64,000 nucleotides of DNA from Sinorhizobium sp. BG8. Lineage in GTDB: Bacteria; Pseudomonadota; Alphaproteobacteria; Rhizobiales; Rhizobiaceae. The notes beneath the pieces are model-generated. The model saw only the letters and a program-made list of their open reading frames with translations. It ran no database searches and was not told where the DNA came from. This document shows positions 8,860 through 18,301 of the stretch, piece by piece. How positions within the stretch are numbered: position 1 is the stretch's first letter; each line of letters opens with the position of its first letter. The position numbers and the translations under genes are program-made. Location of the stretch: NCBI RefSeq assembly GCF_016864555.1, contig NZ_CP044012.1, positions 182,501-246,500 of the forward strand, read 5' to 3'.

Positions 8860-9822
8860 ATGGCAACCGGACTTCTCGCGCTCCTCGATGACGTCGCGGC
8901 AATTGCGAAACTTGCGGCCGCGTCTCTGGATGATGTCGCGGCCCAGACGGCGAAGGCCGGTACGAAGGCGGCGGGCGTCGTTATCGACGATGCGGCCGTG
9001 ACACCGAGATACGTGGTCGGCCTGTCGCCCGCGCGGGAACTGCCGATCATCGCGAAGATCGCACTCGGTTCCTTGAAGAACAAGCTTCTGTTTCTTCTGC
9101 CGGCCTGTATTTTTCTCGGCTATTTCGCGCCATGGGCGATAACGCCTCTCCTCATGGTCGGCGGGGTCTACCTCTGCTATGAGGGTGCCGAAAAGCTATA
9201 CGAGGTGTTCGCGCCACATGACGCCCATAAACATGAGGCTGCGGTGCTGGGAACATCCGACCCGGTCGCCTTGGAAAACCAGAAAGTTGCCGGCGCGATA
9301 AGAACCGATTTCATACTGTCGGCCGAAATCATGGCGTTGACCCTCGCCAACGTCGCCGCTTCCAATATTTACACGCAGGCAGCGGTCCTGGCGTCAGTCG
9401 GCATCCTGATCACTTTGGCTGTCTATGGCGTCGTTTCTCTCATCGTAAAGGCGGACGACGTTGGCCTCGCGCTCGCCACTTCCTCAGTCGGTCTGGTGAG
9501 AGCGTTCGGGCGTGGTCTCGTTGTTGGCGTCCCGGTGTTCCTCAGTATCCTCGCAATGATTGGCACTGCGGCTATGCTTTGGGTCGGCGGTAGCATACTC
9601 GTCCACGGAATGACCGAACTGGGCTTCCATGGCCCGGAGCATTTCATCGACGAGATTGCAGTAGGCGTCAGCGCCGTGTCGACCTATCTCGCAAGGGTCC
9701 TGCACTGGACTACGACATCCGCGGTCCAGGCTGTGCTGGCCATTCTGATCGGCGGTTTCACGATCATCTTGGTGCATGCGTCGGCCCCATTGATCAGATG
9801 GCTCCGACCAGACCATCCATGA
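8860..9822 (+). CDS. DUF808 inner-membrane protein (YedI-like)
   Basis: A 320-residue membrane protein of the DUF808 family, to which E. coli YedI belongs. It opens with the family's typical MATGLLALLDDVAAIAKLAA and SLDDVAAQTAKAGTKAAGVV, followed by several hydrophobic spans (near residues 72-100, 160-200, 215-245 and 285-310). The PRYVVGLSPARELPI and GAEKLYEV segments are also typical. The biochemical role of the family is not established. It stands alone between xthA on the other strand and a convergent regulator gene. Confidence 0.9.
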   Translation: MATGLLALLDDVAAIAKLAAASLDDVAAQTAKAGTKAAGVVIDDAAVTPRYVVGLSPARELPIIAKIALGSLKNKLLFLLPACIFLGYFAPWAITPLLMVGGVYLCYEGAEKLYEVFAPHDAHKHEAAVLGTSDPVALENQKVAGAIRTDFILSAEIMALTLANVAASNIYTQAAVLASVGILITLAVYGVVSLIVKADDVGLALATSSVGLVRAFGRGLVVGVPVFLSILAMIGTAAMLWVGGSILVHGMTELGFHGPEHFIDEIAVGVSAVSTYLARVLHWTTTSAVQAVLAILIGGFTIILVHASAPLIRWLRPDHP

Positions 9823-9893
9823 CCCAGCTGGCTGTCGAACGACATCTCGTTTATCGATACAGCCGAGCCGGGGGGCGAACCGTGCCCCGCTTT

Positions 9894-10853
9894 TCAAGCG
9901 ATCCCAAGGCTCGACATGCTTTCGCGCGCGTTGCGCCGGATCGTCTGTGGCGGCTGTCCGAGCGTTCGCAAAAATGCTCGGCGCATCCGGTCGGTATCGG
10001 CAAAGCCGGTCTCGTCCGCGATCACGTCCATGGAGTGCCGGCCCTGCTCCATCATCAGCCGTGCCGCCTCGACGCGTAGGGTTTCCACGGCCTTCGCAGG
10101 CGATTGCCCCGTCTCCGACCGGAAGGCCCGGCTGAACTGGCGCGGGCTCAAGCCCGCAGCGTCGGCAAGTTCCTCGACCGACAGGACGCTGCGCAGGTTA
10201 GCCTTCGCATAGTCTACCGATTTCTGGATCCGGTCCGATTTCGGATCCAGTTCGAGCAACGCCGAAAACTGTGACTGGCCACCCGCTCTGCGATGATAGA
10301 CCACGAGTTTGCGCGCAACGGAGCGAGCGACCTCCTGCCCATGATCCTTCTCGACCATGGCGAGTGCAAGGTCGATGCCCGCTGTCATCCCCGCCGACGT
10401 CCAAACCGAGCCGTCGACGATGAAAATGCGATCTTCCTCGACCCTGACGGCCGGGAAGCGCTCCCGGAGCTGGCGTGCGAAGTACCAATGCGTCGTCGCG
10501 CGCCGCCCATCCAGCAATCCGGCCTCAGCGAGGATGAAGGCGCCTGTACAGGGAGCGGCCAGCCGTCGCGCGCTTTGCAGGGAGTACCGTGCGAATTCGG
10601 TCAACCCGGGCGTTACCGGCTCGATCGTCGTCCCCGCTCCAAACATCACGGTGTCATAGGCCGTATGGTAGTCGAAAACCTTCGTATTGACCCCGAAGCC
10701 GGCGGACGACTTGATCTCGCCTCCGGCTTCGGAAAGTAGCTCTATCGCATAGGCGGCTTCGCCGAGCTGAAGATTGACCATCTCGAAGGCAGTTACCGCC
10801 GCAAACCCCAGGAGCTGGAATCCTGGAAAGACAACGTAGCCGATTTTTTGCAT
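9894..10853 (-). CDS. GlxA-family transcriptional regulator (DJ-1/PfpI plus AraC domains)
   Basis: A 319-residue regulator. Residues 1-170 form an amidase-like DJ-1/PfpI sensor domain (MQKIGYVVFPGFQLLGFAAV, with PCTGAFILAEAGLLDGRRAT where the nucleophile elbow lies). Residues 215-319 carry two AraC-type HTHs (LADAAGLSPRQFSRAFRSET and IADETGFADTDRMRRAFLRT). An ATG at 10853, after AGGTGG, is preferred over an upstream in-frame start because the PfpI domain begins there. It is convergent with the DUF808 gene; targets are unknown. Confidence 0.92.
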   Translation of the reverse strand: MQKIGYVVFPGFQLLGFAAVTAFEMVNLQLGEAAYAIELLSEAGGEIKSSAGFGVNTKVFDYHTAYDTVMFGAGTTIEPVTPGLTEFARYSLQSARRLAAPCTGAFILAEAGLLDGRRATTHWYFARQLRERFPAVRVEEDRIFIVDGSVWTSAGMTAGIDLALAMVEKDHGQEVARSVARKLVVYHRRAGGQSQFSALLELDPKSDRIQKSVDYAKANLRSVLSVEELADAAGLSPRQFSRAFRSETGQSPAKAVETLRVEAARLMMEQGRHSMDVIADETGFADTDRMRRAFLRTLGQPPQTIRRNARESMSSLGIA

Positions 10854-10954
10854 GGCGAACCACCTGTGTGCGAAAAGGCCGGATATCAGATTTGTGCCCT
10901 TACAAGGAGTCCGGTGCCCTGGATTGCGTGCCCCGCAGGCGTAGTAGCCAAGGC

Positions 10955-11581
10955 TCACGTCGGCAGCGGCTGTCCCGCCTGCTCTGCCACGATGTAGTCG
11001 GCGTACCAGTCGGGCCAGTTCTCATCGTGCTTGCCACCCGATCGTTTCTCATGCTCGCCGTGCGCGGCCGCCGCACGCCGGAGCGCGGCCGCGAGCACGG
11101 TCGACGAGGTAAAGGCAGTGATGTCCGTGTCCACGCGGCCAGGCAAGCGCTCGGTGACTTCCTGGAGTAGCCATCCGTTACCGTCGGGATCGTTGAATGC
11201 GGCGTAGGAGCGGTAGCTGCGCCGCTCCGGATCGTGACCACTGATCGCCGGCTGTCCGGGACCGGCGCGGTGTATGATCTCGCTCACGTCGGCACCACGA
11301 CCGATCAATTCGGCGCGTGCGGCTTCGATATCCGATACGACGAGATACCCGTTCGCCGAGCCAGGCGCGGCCGATGTAAGCCCGGTGCCGAAATGGATCG
11401 AACTCGGCGATCCCGGCGGGGTGAACTGCACGACGCGGAACGTGTCACCGACTGGGAAGTCGCCGTCGAGCCTCCACCCCAATCCGTCATAAAAACGCTT
11501 CGCGCGGTCGACATCCGAGACAGGAATGACAACGACCTCAAGTTTCAGATCTGCCGAGGCGGTCTTTCTTGCAGTGTTCAT
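10955..11581 (-). CDS. VOC-family (glyoxalase/dioxygenase fold) protein
   Basis: A 208-residue protein with one vicinal-oxygen-chelate domain (LEVVVIPVSDVDRAKRFYDG, then the second-half strands ending FNDPDGNGWLLQEV). It has an Arg/Ala/His-rich extension (about residues 140-208, including NWPDWYADYIVAEQAGQPLP) found in many rhizobial VOC proteins. The ATG at 11581 has AAGGAGAT upstream. It follows an SDR gene on the same strand with a 53-base gap, so they are probably co-transcribed. Substrate and metal use are not evident. Confidence 0.88.
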   Translation of the reverse strand: MNTARKTASADLKLEVVVIPVSDVDRAKRFYDGLGWRLDGDFPVGDTFRVVQFTPPGSPSSIHFGTGLTSAAPGSANGYLVVSDIEAARAELIGRGADVSEIIHRAGPGQPAISGHDPERRSYRSYAAFNDPDGNGWLLQEVTERLPGRVDTDITAFTSSTVLAAALRRAAAAHGEHEKRSGGKHDENWPDWYADYIVAEQAGQPLPT

Positions 11582-11634
11582 GGCTATCTCCTTGTTTCGG
11601 GAATTGACGGTGCGTCGCCCTTCCGACCACCCGT

Positions 11635-12456
11635 TCAGTGACTGGGCCAACCGGTGATGCTCCCAACGCGATACCGGGCAGCAGGCGCATTGCGAGAAAG
11701 ATTCGGCATGAGCTTCTGCCTCGCAGCTTCGTAGGCTTCCCAATCGCTTATGTCGGGAAGCGACGGAATCGTGATCCGCTCGCCGAGGTCGAAGCCGGCA
11801 AGCGCGGCATCCACCATGTCCTCAGCAGACATAACGATCTCGCTCGGCACATGCTCCAGCGGCGTGCCGGCTATGCCCCAGAAATCGGTCGCCGTCGCCC
11901 CCGGCAGAACGGCCTGGATGCGGATGCCTTTATCGGCAAGCTCGCTCTGAAGCGACTGGGTGAAGGCCAGTACGAAAGCCTTGCTTCCGCCGTACACGCC
12001 GTTCAGCCGTTCCGGCGCGATACCGACGATCGAGGCGACGTTGATGATCGCGCCGGTACCGCGCTTCACGAAGCCGGGCACCGCAGCATGGGTCAGCCGC
12101 GTCAGCGCGTTGACGTTCAGCGTGATCATCTCGTCCATCTTGTCGATGTCGGATTCCAACAGCGGCGCAGTCGCGCCGACGCCTGCATTGTTGACCAGCA
12201 TGGTTACGCCGGCATCCGTGCGCAGCACCTTCTCGACCGCGGCGAGATCGTCCCTGTTGCCAAGGTCGGCCACGATCACCTCCACCGCGCGGCCCGTTTC
12301 GTCAGCGAGGCGCTGAGCCAGTTCATTGAGGCGCGCCCTGTTGCGCGCCACGAGGATCAGGTCATGCCCCCGCCGTGCCAGGCGATCAGCGTAAATCGCG
12401 CCTATACCGGACGAAGCGCCGGTAATCAGTGCGGTACCCTTCGCGTTCTCAAACAT
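11635..12456 (-). CDS. Short-chain dehydrogenase/reductase
   Basis: A 273-residue classical SDR. The cofactor motif is TGASSGIGA (residues 12-20), the NNAG motif is LVNNAGVGA, and the catalytic Tyr/Lys are in YGGSKAF. It is of the DltE/YqjQ-like style that uses FENAKGTALITG. The ATG at 12456 is preferred; an in-frame ATG five codons earlier also exists, with GGAGAT between them. It probably forms an operon with the VOC protein gene downstream. The substrate is unknown. Confidence 0.9.
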   Translation of the reverse strand: MFENAKGTALITGASSGIGAIYADRLARRGHDLILVARNRARLNELAQRLADETGRAVEVIVADLGNRDDLAAVEKVLRTDAGVTMLVNNAGVGATAPLLESDIDKMDEMITLNVNALTRLTHAAVPGFVKRGTGAIINVASIVGIAPERLNGVYGGSKAFVLAFTQSLQSELADKGIRIQAVLPGATATDFWGIAGTPLEHVPSEIVMSAEDMVDAALAGFDLGERITIPSLPDISDWEAYEAARQKLMPNLSRNAPAARYRVGSITGWPSH

Positions 12457-12704
12457 TGCAATCTCCATCACGTCGGAATTTCCAGCCTCGATAGTAGAAG
12501 GAGAGCTGCATGTCTCAAATGTCGAATATCCGTCATTTTCGGCCATAAAGCTTCGACCGATCGAACGAGCGATCCTCGGAAAATCTCGGGGCTGCCTCCC
12601 GACGCTCAGCGCAATAGCAAATGCCCTGCACCCTTAATGCCGTCGGAAGGCACGATACACCATAACAGCAATGATGGCGGTCGAACCGACCTTGATGACT
12701 CTGA

Positions 12705-13535
12705 CTACCGTCCGCGCACCGAACTCCTGTATTCGTCAGGTGTCGATGCCGTCATCCTTTTGAACATGGCGATGAACGACGACGCGTTGCTGTAGCCGAG
12801 AACCGCAGCTATGGTCTCGACAGTCGCGCCCTCTTCCAGCATCGGCATGGCCTTCGTTACCCGCAACCGTTGCTTCCATTCGGCGAACGGCATACCGAGA
12901 TCCCGAAGAGAACGTCGGATCAGTGTCCGCTCGGCGGTTCCCACAAGTCTCGCGTGCTCGGAAAGCGATCTGTTGTCCGCCGGGTTCTCATTGAGTGCCG
13001 ACAGAACCGTCTCGAGTTGCGGATCGGTTGACCAAGGAAGATAGGTCCCAACGCGGCGGGCTCCTGTCGCCAGGTCCACGACGACGCGGAGAAACCTGAG
13101 ACGTTCCTCCGATCCGTGATCCGGGCTCTCCTCGGAGCGAAGGTGCTCCAGCATCGACCGCAACAGCGGAGTAACTTCCAGGGCGGTCGTGTCTTTCGGA
13201 AGGGTCTCGCAGAGGGAAGGATCGACATAGAGCGAGCAATGGACAGCAGCCTGTCTGTTGAGGCCTCGATGCTGCACGTCCGGAGGCAGCCAGACCGCGT
13301 ATTGCGGCGGCGCGAGGTAGTGACCGTCGTTGAGACTGATTTCCATCATGCCGCTGTAAGAGTAGACGAGCTCGCCCCATGGATGGCTGTGGCGAGGGTA
13401 GGTTGCGTTCTCCGGCATGCGGGCGAACCGGAAATATAGTGGGTAGGGCAACGCGTCCCGGAACGGAGTTTCCTGGGGGATCGGTCCAACAGGAGCCGAG
13501 CGAGGCTGTGTCAGGGTTTCGATACCGACTGTCAT
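12705..13535 (-). CDS. AraC-family regulator with cupin sensor
   Basis: A 276-residue regulator. The N-terminal cupin contains YPRHSHPWGELVYSYSG, and the C-terminal AraC domain contains RSLSEHARLVGTAERTLIRR and TIAAVLGYSNASSFIAMFKR. It is transcribed divergently from an EamA-type exporter with only 29 bases between the two start codons, the usual arrangement for a local activator of the exporter. The shared AT-rich gap (around 13537-13556) must hold both promoters. Confidence 0.92.
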   Translation of the reverse strand: MTVGIETLTQPRSAPVGPIPQETPFRDALPYPLYFRFARMPENATYPRHSHPWGELVYSYSGMMEISLNDGHYLAPPQYAVWLPPDVQHRGLNRQAAVHCSLYVDPSLCETLPKDTTALEVTPLLRSMLEHLRSEESPDHGSEERLRFLRVVVDLATGARRVGTYLPWSTDPQLETVLSALNENPADNRSLSEHARLVGTAERTLIRRSLRDLGMPFAEWKQRLRVTKAMPMLEEGATVETIAAVLGYSNASSFIAMFKRMTASTPDEYRSSVRGR

Positions 13536-13564
13536 TTAATCTTTATATATGCCGTTGATGACAA

Positions 13565-14578
13565 ATGCTACTCTCCTTGCCTCAACGTGGAGTTAGCAGC
13601 TTGGAAAGTCGCAAGTCGATCGATGTGACGGCCATCGGCCTGATGACAGTGATATGTCTGGTCTGGGCGATGCAGCAGATAGGCCTCAAGGCCACCGAAG
13701 ACCTGGCAGCCCCCATATATCAAATTGGCATCAGGTCGGGGATCGCGGCCGCATGCCTGTTTGCCGTCGTCGCGCTCAAGGGCGGGACGATCCCGCTTAC
13801 CGGAAGGGTCGCCCTTCTTGGTGTTGTCGCCGGAGGTCTCTTCAGCCTCGAGTTCCTTCTCGTCGGAGAGGCTCTGCGACATACCTCCGCCGCGCACGTA
13901 GTCGTGTTTCTCTATACCGCCCCGATTTTCGCGGCACTCGGACTGCACTGGCATTCTCCTTCGGAGCGGTTGTCCACTCTCCAGTGGGGAGGCATAGCCC
14001 TAGCGGGTGCGGGAATAGTGTACGCGTTTCTGGCCCCCTCGGGGACGCCAGACGAGGCTGTGAGATGGAAGTCTCTTCTGTGGGGTGACGGCCTCGCGAC
14101 GCTCGCGGGCGCGGTCTGGGGTCTGACGACGATCGTGATACGGACCACGAGACTGAGCGCGATCCCGGCCACCAACGTTCTTTTCTATCAACTCGCGGGG
14201 GCATTCGTCGTTCTAACGGGAATGGCGTGGTCCACCGGGCAAACACAATTTTCCATCTCGATGCCACTGATCGCGAATCTGGTCTTCCAGACGGCCATTG
14301 TGTCGCTTGCCAGCTTCATCGCCTGGTTCTGGATGCTCACGAAATATCGAGCCTCGCAGCTTGGCGTTTTCTCATTCATGACGCCGATCTTCGGCGTTCT
14401 GCTCGGCGTGGTCTTGCTCGGCGAGCATCTCGCCCAAGAGTTCGTCACAGGCGCTTGCGCGGTTATCACGGGAATCGTGATCGTCAGCGCCTCGCCGTGG
14501 CTCGTTCAGGTCATCGTTTCCCGGCTTCTTCCTATCGTCCGTAATCAGTTTCATCAGTTTACAGGCAGAGCACTATAA
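13565..14578 (+). CDS. EamA/DMT-superfamily metabolite exporter
   Basis: A 337-residue inner-membrane protein with about ten hydrophobic helices in two EamA repeats (roughly residues 22-150 and 170-310). Characteristic segments include LMTVICLVWAMQQIGLK at the start and SLASFIAWFWMLTKYRASQL in the second repeat. Such proteins export amino acids or small metabolites. Its divergent AraC/cupin regulator probably controls it. The substrate is not predictable. A later start near residue 17 would also keep all membrane segments. Confidence 0.9.
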   Translation: MLLSLPQRGVSSLESRKSIDVTAIGLMTVICLVWAMQQIGLKATEDLAAPIYQIGIRSGIAAACLFAVVALKGGTIPLTGRVALLGVVAGGLFSLEFLLVGEALRHTSAAHVVVFLYTAPIFAALGLHWHSPSERLSTLQWGGIALAGAGIVYAFLAPSGTPDEAVRWKSLLWGDGLATLAGAVWGLTTIVIRTTRLSAIPATNVLFYQLAGAFVVLTGMAWSTGQTQFSISMPLIANLVFQTAIVSLASFIAWFWMLTKYRASQLGVFSFMTPIFGVLLGVVLLGEHLAQEFVTGACAVITGIVIVSASPWLVQVIVSRLLPIVRNQFHQFTGRAL

Positions 14579-14797
14579 AGGCTCATTCAATGAACGCCCA
14601 TCCTGAGACCCAGTCATGCAACGCCTATGTGGCGTTCGTCGCGATGGCCGAGTTCGAATGGCAAGGCCTTTCGCCCATTCTCCGGGCCGGCGGCGCGGGA
14701 ACAAAACTGCCTGTCGCTATGTGCCGGATAAACGCTTCGCTTCATTTTTTCCCGTCAAGGTCGGCGAGATCTTGTCTGGTGCTCGCTGCTGCGCAGT

Positions 14798-16762
14798 CTA
14801 CGCAATCTGCCGTGATTGGCGCCTTATCACGATTGACCGGTAGCGAAGTCCCATCAGGCTTGCGAGGGTCACGGAGATTCCACGAAGTACCAGTGCCAAC
14901 GCTCCCCACAACAAAACCCATTCAACTGCATTGATCCCGAACCGCCAAAGCCGATGCACGGTTTCTCCAATTGTTTGGTTCCCATTGGAAGTTTCCGACA
15001 GGTTCTTGGCGGGCCAGTACCAGTCGACCAAAGCCCCAAAATCCCTTGCGGGTTTTCCCCCGCCGGCCAGAGCAATGCGCGATGGTCCGGACCTTTGATA
15101 GGTTATCACCGCGGTCCAGTCATTCGTGTATCCAGCAAAGATTGCGTCCTTGTTGCCGTCGCTGGTCCCCGTCTTGCCGTAAACGGCGGCGGCCCGTCTC
15201 GTGCCAGCGGCAAGATGGCCAGTACCGCCTGACCTAACCGGGTGACGAAGGAGACTTCCCACTTTCCGAGCGACGTCAACCGATGTTACCCGGCGCGAAG
15301 AAGGTTCGCTTTTGCGGTAGACGATTTCGCCCATGCCCTTCGCAATTGCCACTGTCGCATAAGGGCGAAAGAACCTGCCGTTGGAGGCAATCATGTTCAT
15401 CATAGTGGCGATCTTCATAGGATTCCCATTGAGACCCCCTGTGGGGATCAAAAGATGATTGTTGGGAACGGTAAACCCGAGTTCCTTCGACAGAAGAGCT
15501 GCCTCGTTGCCAACCTCATAGGCAAGGCGAACAAAAGGACGATTGCAAGAGAACCTCAAACTGTCCTGGACAGACAAACGGCCCTGACATCGATGATCGG
15601 GTTCCGCTGGGGAGTAGGATCCCCGAAGGGCCTCAGCAGACACAATCTGGTCGAGCATCCCCGGCGTTTTTGCTGCCGCAAGCAGGATTGGGATCTTTCC
15701 AATTGAACCCACCGATCTGTTCGCTTTCCACGCCGCGTTCCATTGCGATTGTGGAAATGATGACCCGGCGACGGCGAGTATCGCGCCATCTCTGCCGAGG
15801 ACTACGCCAGCCAAACCATAGCCACGTGGTTCGCTCTGTTGAATGGCATCAAGGTGTTGTTGCAAGCTCGGAGATAGTGTTACGAAAATCCTGTACCGTT
15901 CCGGGAGCCTGACACCCTTGGAAGTCAGCTCCTCCCGCGCGTAATCGCGGACCCGCCTGAATTCGGGGCCTGAGACCTGATGCGATGCGGGATCGACCAA
16001 TTCGATCGAATGTCCGAGCCTCTGGCGGGCCTCGTTGACAGCATTATCTGCAGTAGATCTCGATAAATAACCTTGAGTGTCCATGCGTTTGAGGACCCGA
16101 AGAGTAGCAGCCAGCGCCCTATCGGGATGCCGCCAAGGATCGCGTGCCGCTGGCGCCGGCAACATACCCACGAGCATAGCAGCTTCCATCACGGTGAGGT
16201 CACGCGCGCTTTTACCCAGATAGCGTTGAGCTGCGGCCTCAAAGCCAAAGCTGCCACGACCCAGAGGTCCCACATTGAGGTAGGCGCGCAATACATCGTG
16301 CTTACTAACCAGGTTCTCAATTTCCGAGGCCGTGACGATCTCCCATGCCTTCCTCTTTGCCTTTTGGACGAAACCGGTATCGGCCAAATCGGTCAGCAAC
16401 AACCTACGCGCTAGCTGCATTGACAAGGTACTTGCCCCCGTCAGTCGTCCTGACGTGATGGCCAAGCCCCCTGACCTTGCCAGCCCCCAGTAATCGACGC
16501 CGTTATGGTATAGAAAGCGCTTGTCCTCCGAGGCCATGAGCGCCGATTTGAGATGAGGCGGAAAGTGAGCCACAGGATAGTGGTTTGGGCATAGGAGCCG
16601 ATCCGCTGCGCCAACGCTCACATTTTCAAACTCATTCGTGAGCTGGCAAGTTGACAACACCTGTAGCAAAAACGCATTTCGGCCATCTGTTCTCGAATGC
16701 GCTTCCAGAGCTACGCGGAGCGCTAGCAGAAATAATGCTGCGACGAGAAGGCACCGTTTCAC
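14798..16762 (-). CDS. Class A penicillin-binding protein (transglycosylase plus transpeptidase)
   Basis: A 654-residue bifunctional cell-wall synthase. After an N-terminal membrane anchor the GT51 domain shows SEDKRFLYHNGVDYWGLAR (catalytic Glu) and GASTLSMQLARRL. The transpeptidase domain shows the active-site SxxK in SVGSIGK, SCN in RFSCNRPF and KTG in YGKTGTSDGNKDA. All catalytic landmarks are intact, so activity is plausible. It is shorter than PBP1a and has an unusual hydrophobic segment near the C-terminus (about residues 610-640). It is probably an accessory paralogue. A short secreted protein gene lies 47 bases upstream on the same strand. Confidence 0.9.
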   Translation of the reverse strand: MKRCLLVAALFLLALRVALEAHSRTDGRNAFLLQVLSTCQLTNEFENVSVGAADRLLCPNHYPVAHFPPHLKSALMASEDKRFLYHNGVDYWGLARSGGLAITSGRLTGASTLSMQLARRLLLTDLADTGFVQKAKRKAWEIVTASEIENLVSKHDVLRAYLNVGPLGRGSFGFEAAAQRYLGKSARDLTVMEAAMLVGMLPAPAARDPWRHPDRALAATLRVLKRMDTQGYLSRSTADNAVNEARQRLGHSIELVDPASHQVSGPEFRRVRDYAREELTSKGVRLPERYRIFVTLSPSLQQHLDAIQQSEPRGYGLAGVVLGRDGAILAVAGSSFPQSQWNAAWKANRSVGSIGKIPILLAAAKTPGMLDQIVSAEALRGSYSPAEPDHRCQGRLSVQDSLRFSCNRPFVRLAYEVGNEAALLSKELGFTVPNNHLLIPTGGLNGNPMKIATMMNMIASNGRFFRPYATVAIAKGMGEIVYRKSEPSSRRVTSVDVARKVGSLLRHPVRSGGTGHLAAGTRRAAAVYGKTGTSDGNKDAIFAGYTNDWTAVITYQRSGPSRIALAGGGKPARDFGALVDWYWPAKNLSETSNGNQTIGETVHRLWRFGINAVEWVLLWGALALVLRGISVTLASLMGLRYRSIVIRRQSRQIA

Positions 16763-16809
16763 CCCGAACCCCTCCTCCGGTTATCCGAACAAAGATTTGG
16801 CGGGTTGGC

Positions 16810-17103
16810 CTAGCAGATAACATTGCCCCAAATCCGAGGAACGCGATACTGCCAATGCAGCGCTGTCGGCTTATGGGTCACTGTACCCGGTGGCAGCGAT
16901 GCGAACTGATAATTCGCCAAGGGCATGCTGCCGCTGACCGATCGGCGTCGGCCAACAAGGCCGCGGCCACCCGCAAGGGAAGCGCCGAGCATCGCATACA
17001 CCACTGGATCCAACTCTTCGAGACTGCAGCGGATGGCGCCCGCTGCGGTCTCGGGTAGAGACGCCGTTATCAGCAACACAGAAACCATAGCCCGCTTAAG
17101 CAA
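16810..17103 (-). CDS. Putative small exported protein upstream of the PBP gene
   Basis: A 97-residue reading frame with a good export signal (MVSVLLITASLPETAAGA from residue 6) and a basic, glycine-rich middle, ending in a Cys. It lies 47 bases ahead of the PBP gene on the same strand, and the periplasmic location would fit a partner role. No family is recognised and composition alone could mimic a signal peptide, so it is uncertain. Confidence 0.42.
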   Translation of the reverse strand: MLKRAMVSVLLITASLPETAAGAIRCSLEELDPVVYAMLGASLAGGRGLVGRRRSVSGSMPLANYQFASLPPGTVTHKPTALHWQYRVPRIWGNVIC

Positions 17104-17559
17104 GCACGGACAAACTTGAAGGCTGAGATTCCGACGATCGCACTGTTTTCAAAGGGAAACCTTGCGCACCAGACATGCAGCAGCCGAAATGTATTTCCGT
17201 GGTCTCTGTAGGTTGCGTGCTTCGCACGGCGGACACCAATGCTGATTGTCGCAACCCCGCAGAGCTAGGGCGACAAATGCGAGCTGAGATGACCCAAACG
17301 CAGCGCACGATCCGGACATCTCTGATCCTCGCGCTGGGCGGCATCATCTGGCAACAATGACGGGTCTCGTCATCCGCGTTGGAAGCCACTTGGAGCTTGG
17401 TAAGCTTCCAGCCTAGCCCCAAAACCACAGCGTAACGTTTTTGTTGTCGTGCCCTGCAGATGTTCTCCCAAAGTGCATACTTGACTCTTCTCCCAAATGA
17501 GAACATTTAGAGAACAAATGGCACCCGTATTGGTGGCCTTCATGAGTTGGGAGAGCATC
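17104..17559. other. No gene recognised
   Basis: About 455 bases between the exported-protein gene and the small conserved gene at 17560. Reading frames here look like chance openings. Nothing convincing is seen. Confidence 0.5.
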
Positions 17560-17802
17560 ATGAGCAAATCCAGCAAACTGATCGTGTTGGCAGCGTTCGA
17601 TAGGAACGATGAGGGCTGCATCATCCCAGCGTTCGATCCCCGCCAGATCGAGACAGAGGAACGAGCTGTCCGTGATGCGAAGGTCATTGCAACATACCAT
17701 GCAGGTGTCGTCGCCTGGAGACGTGATGCAGACCCGAACGCTGGAGAATATGGCCCTCCGATCGTGCTCTATCAGCACGGCGAGATCCCGGACATGGAGT
17801 AG
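17560..17802 (+). CDS. Small conserved rhizobial protein
   Basis: An 80-residue protein starting MSKSSKLIVLAAFDRNDEGC and ending EYGPPIVLYQHGEIPDME. It contains an Arg/Glu-rich helix (IETEERAVRDAK). The ATG at 17560 follows GGGAGAG and is chosen over two upstream ATGs. The style matches small hypothetical proteins widespread in Rhizobiales that carry GxxGEYGPP near the C-terminus; no function is known. Confidence 0.72.
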   Translation: MSKSSKLIVLAAFDRNDEGCIIPAFDPRQIETEERAVRDAKVIATYHAGVVAWRRDADPNAGEYGPPIVLYQHGEIPDME

Positions 17803-17974
17803 TGCCTAGTGCTAATGCGACAGACGTTGAGCATGAGCGACGCTGAATCACCGGCAGAACGCCGCACACCCGTTCTCTTTAAGCACTGGTGCGAGCAAGC
17901 GCTGGGACTCGTTTGGGCACGAGAACCGCCAGCAGGGCTCACCGACCGGTTCTGCGGCGGTCACCGCCCAGCGG

Positions 17975-18301
17975 ATGACGAATGACCCGGCAGCGAAAAA
18001 GAAGCAGACCGCACACAGAAATCCCACGTTCCATCGTCAGTACACGTTACCCTACCTCTCCGACTACGCAGGCAGAAAGATATGGGTGAAATGCGGCAAG
18101 TGCCCTTTGCGCAAGCGGTACGATGCCAACACCCTGCTGGCAAAGATTGGCGACGTCTGCATGCATGAGCTGATCGGCAGGCTCGCCCGTGCTGAGGGCT
18201 GCCCGAAGGTGGACAACATTTCCGCCGATCGCTGCAACCTGCACTACGACATTAAGGCAATGGGCGAACTGATCGGGGACCAGAATCGACAACTCCGCTA
18301 G
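17975..18301 (+). CDS. Small four-cysteine protein (possible zinc-binding)
   Basis: A 108-residue basic protein. The centre reads IWVKCGKCPLRKRYDANTLL, and further Cys residues occur in DVCMHEL, EGCPKVDN and DRCNLHYD, so a zinc-ribbon-like fold is plausible. The pattern CxKCxLxxRYDA...C.KVDN..xDRC.L.YD occurs in rhizobial and phage-linked hypothetical proteins. Function unknown. The gene stands alone on the plus strand. Confidence 0.72.
   Translation: MTNDPAAKKKQTAHRNPTFHRQYTLPYLSDYAGRKIWVKCGKCPLRKRYDANTLLAKIGDVCMHELIGRLARAEGCPKVDNISADRCNLHYDIKAMGELIGDQNRQLR

Noticed and set aside
14590-14934. Possible plus-strand gene after the EamA exporter
   Set aside because: It overlaps the 3' end of the PBP gene on the opposite strand and has no recognisable protein features.
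17096-17506. Possible 136-residue minus-strand gene
   Set aside because: No motif, unlikely amino-acid composition and no ribosome site; probably a chance frame.
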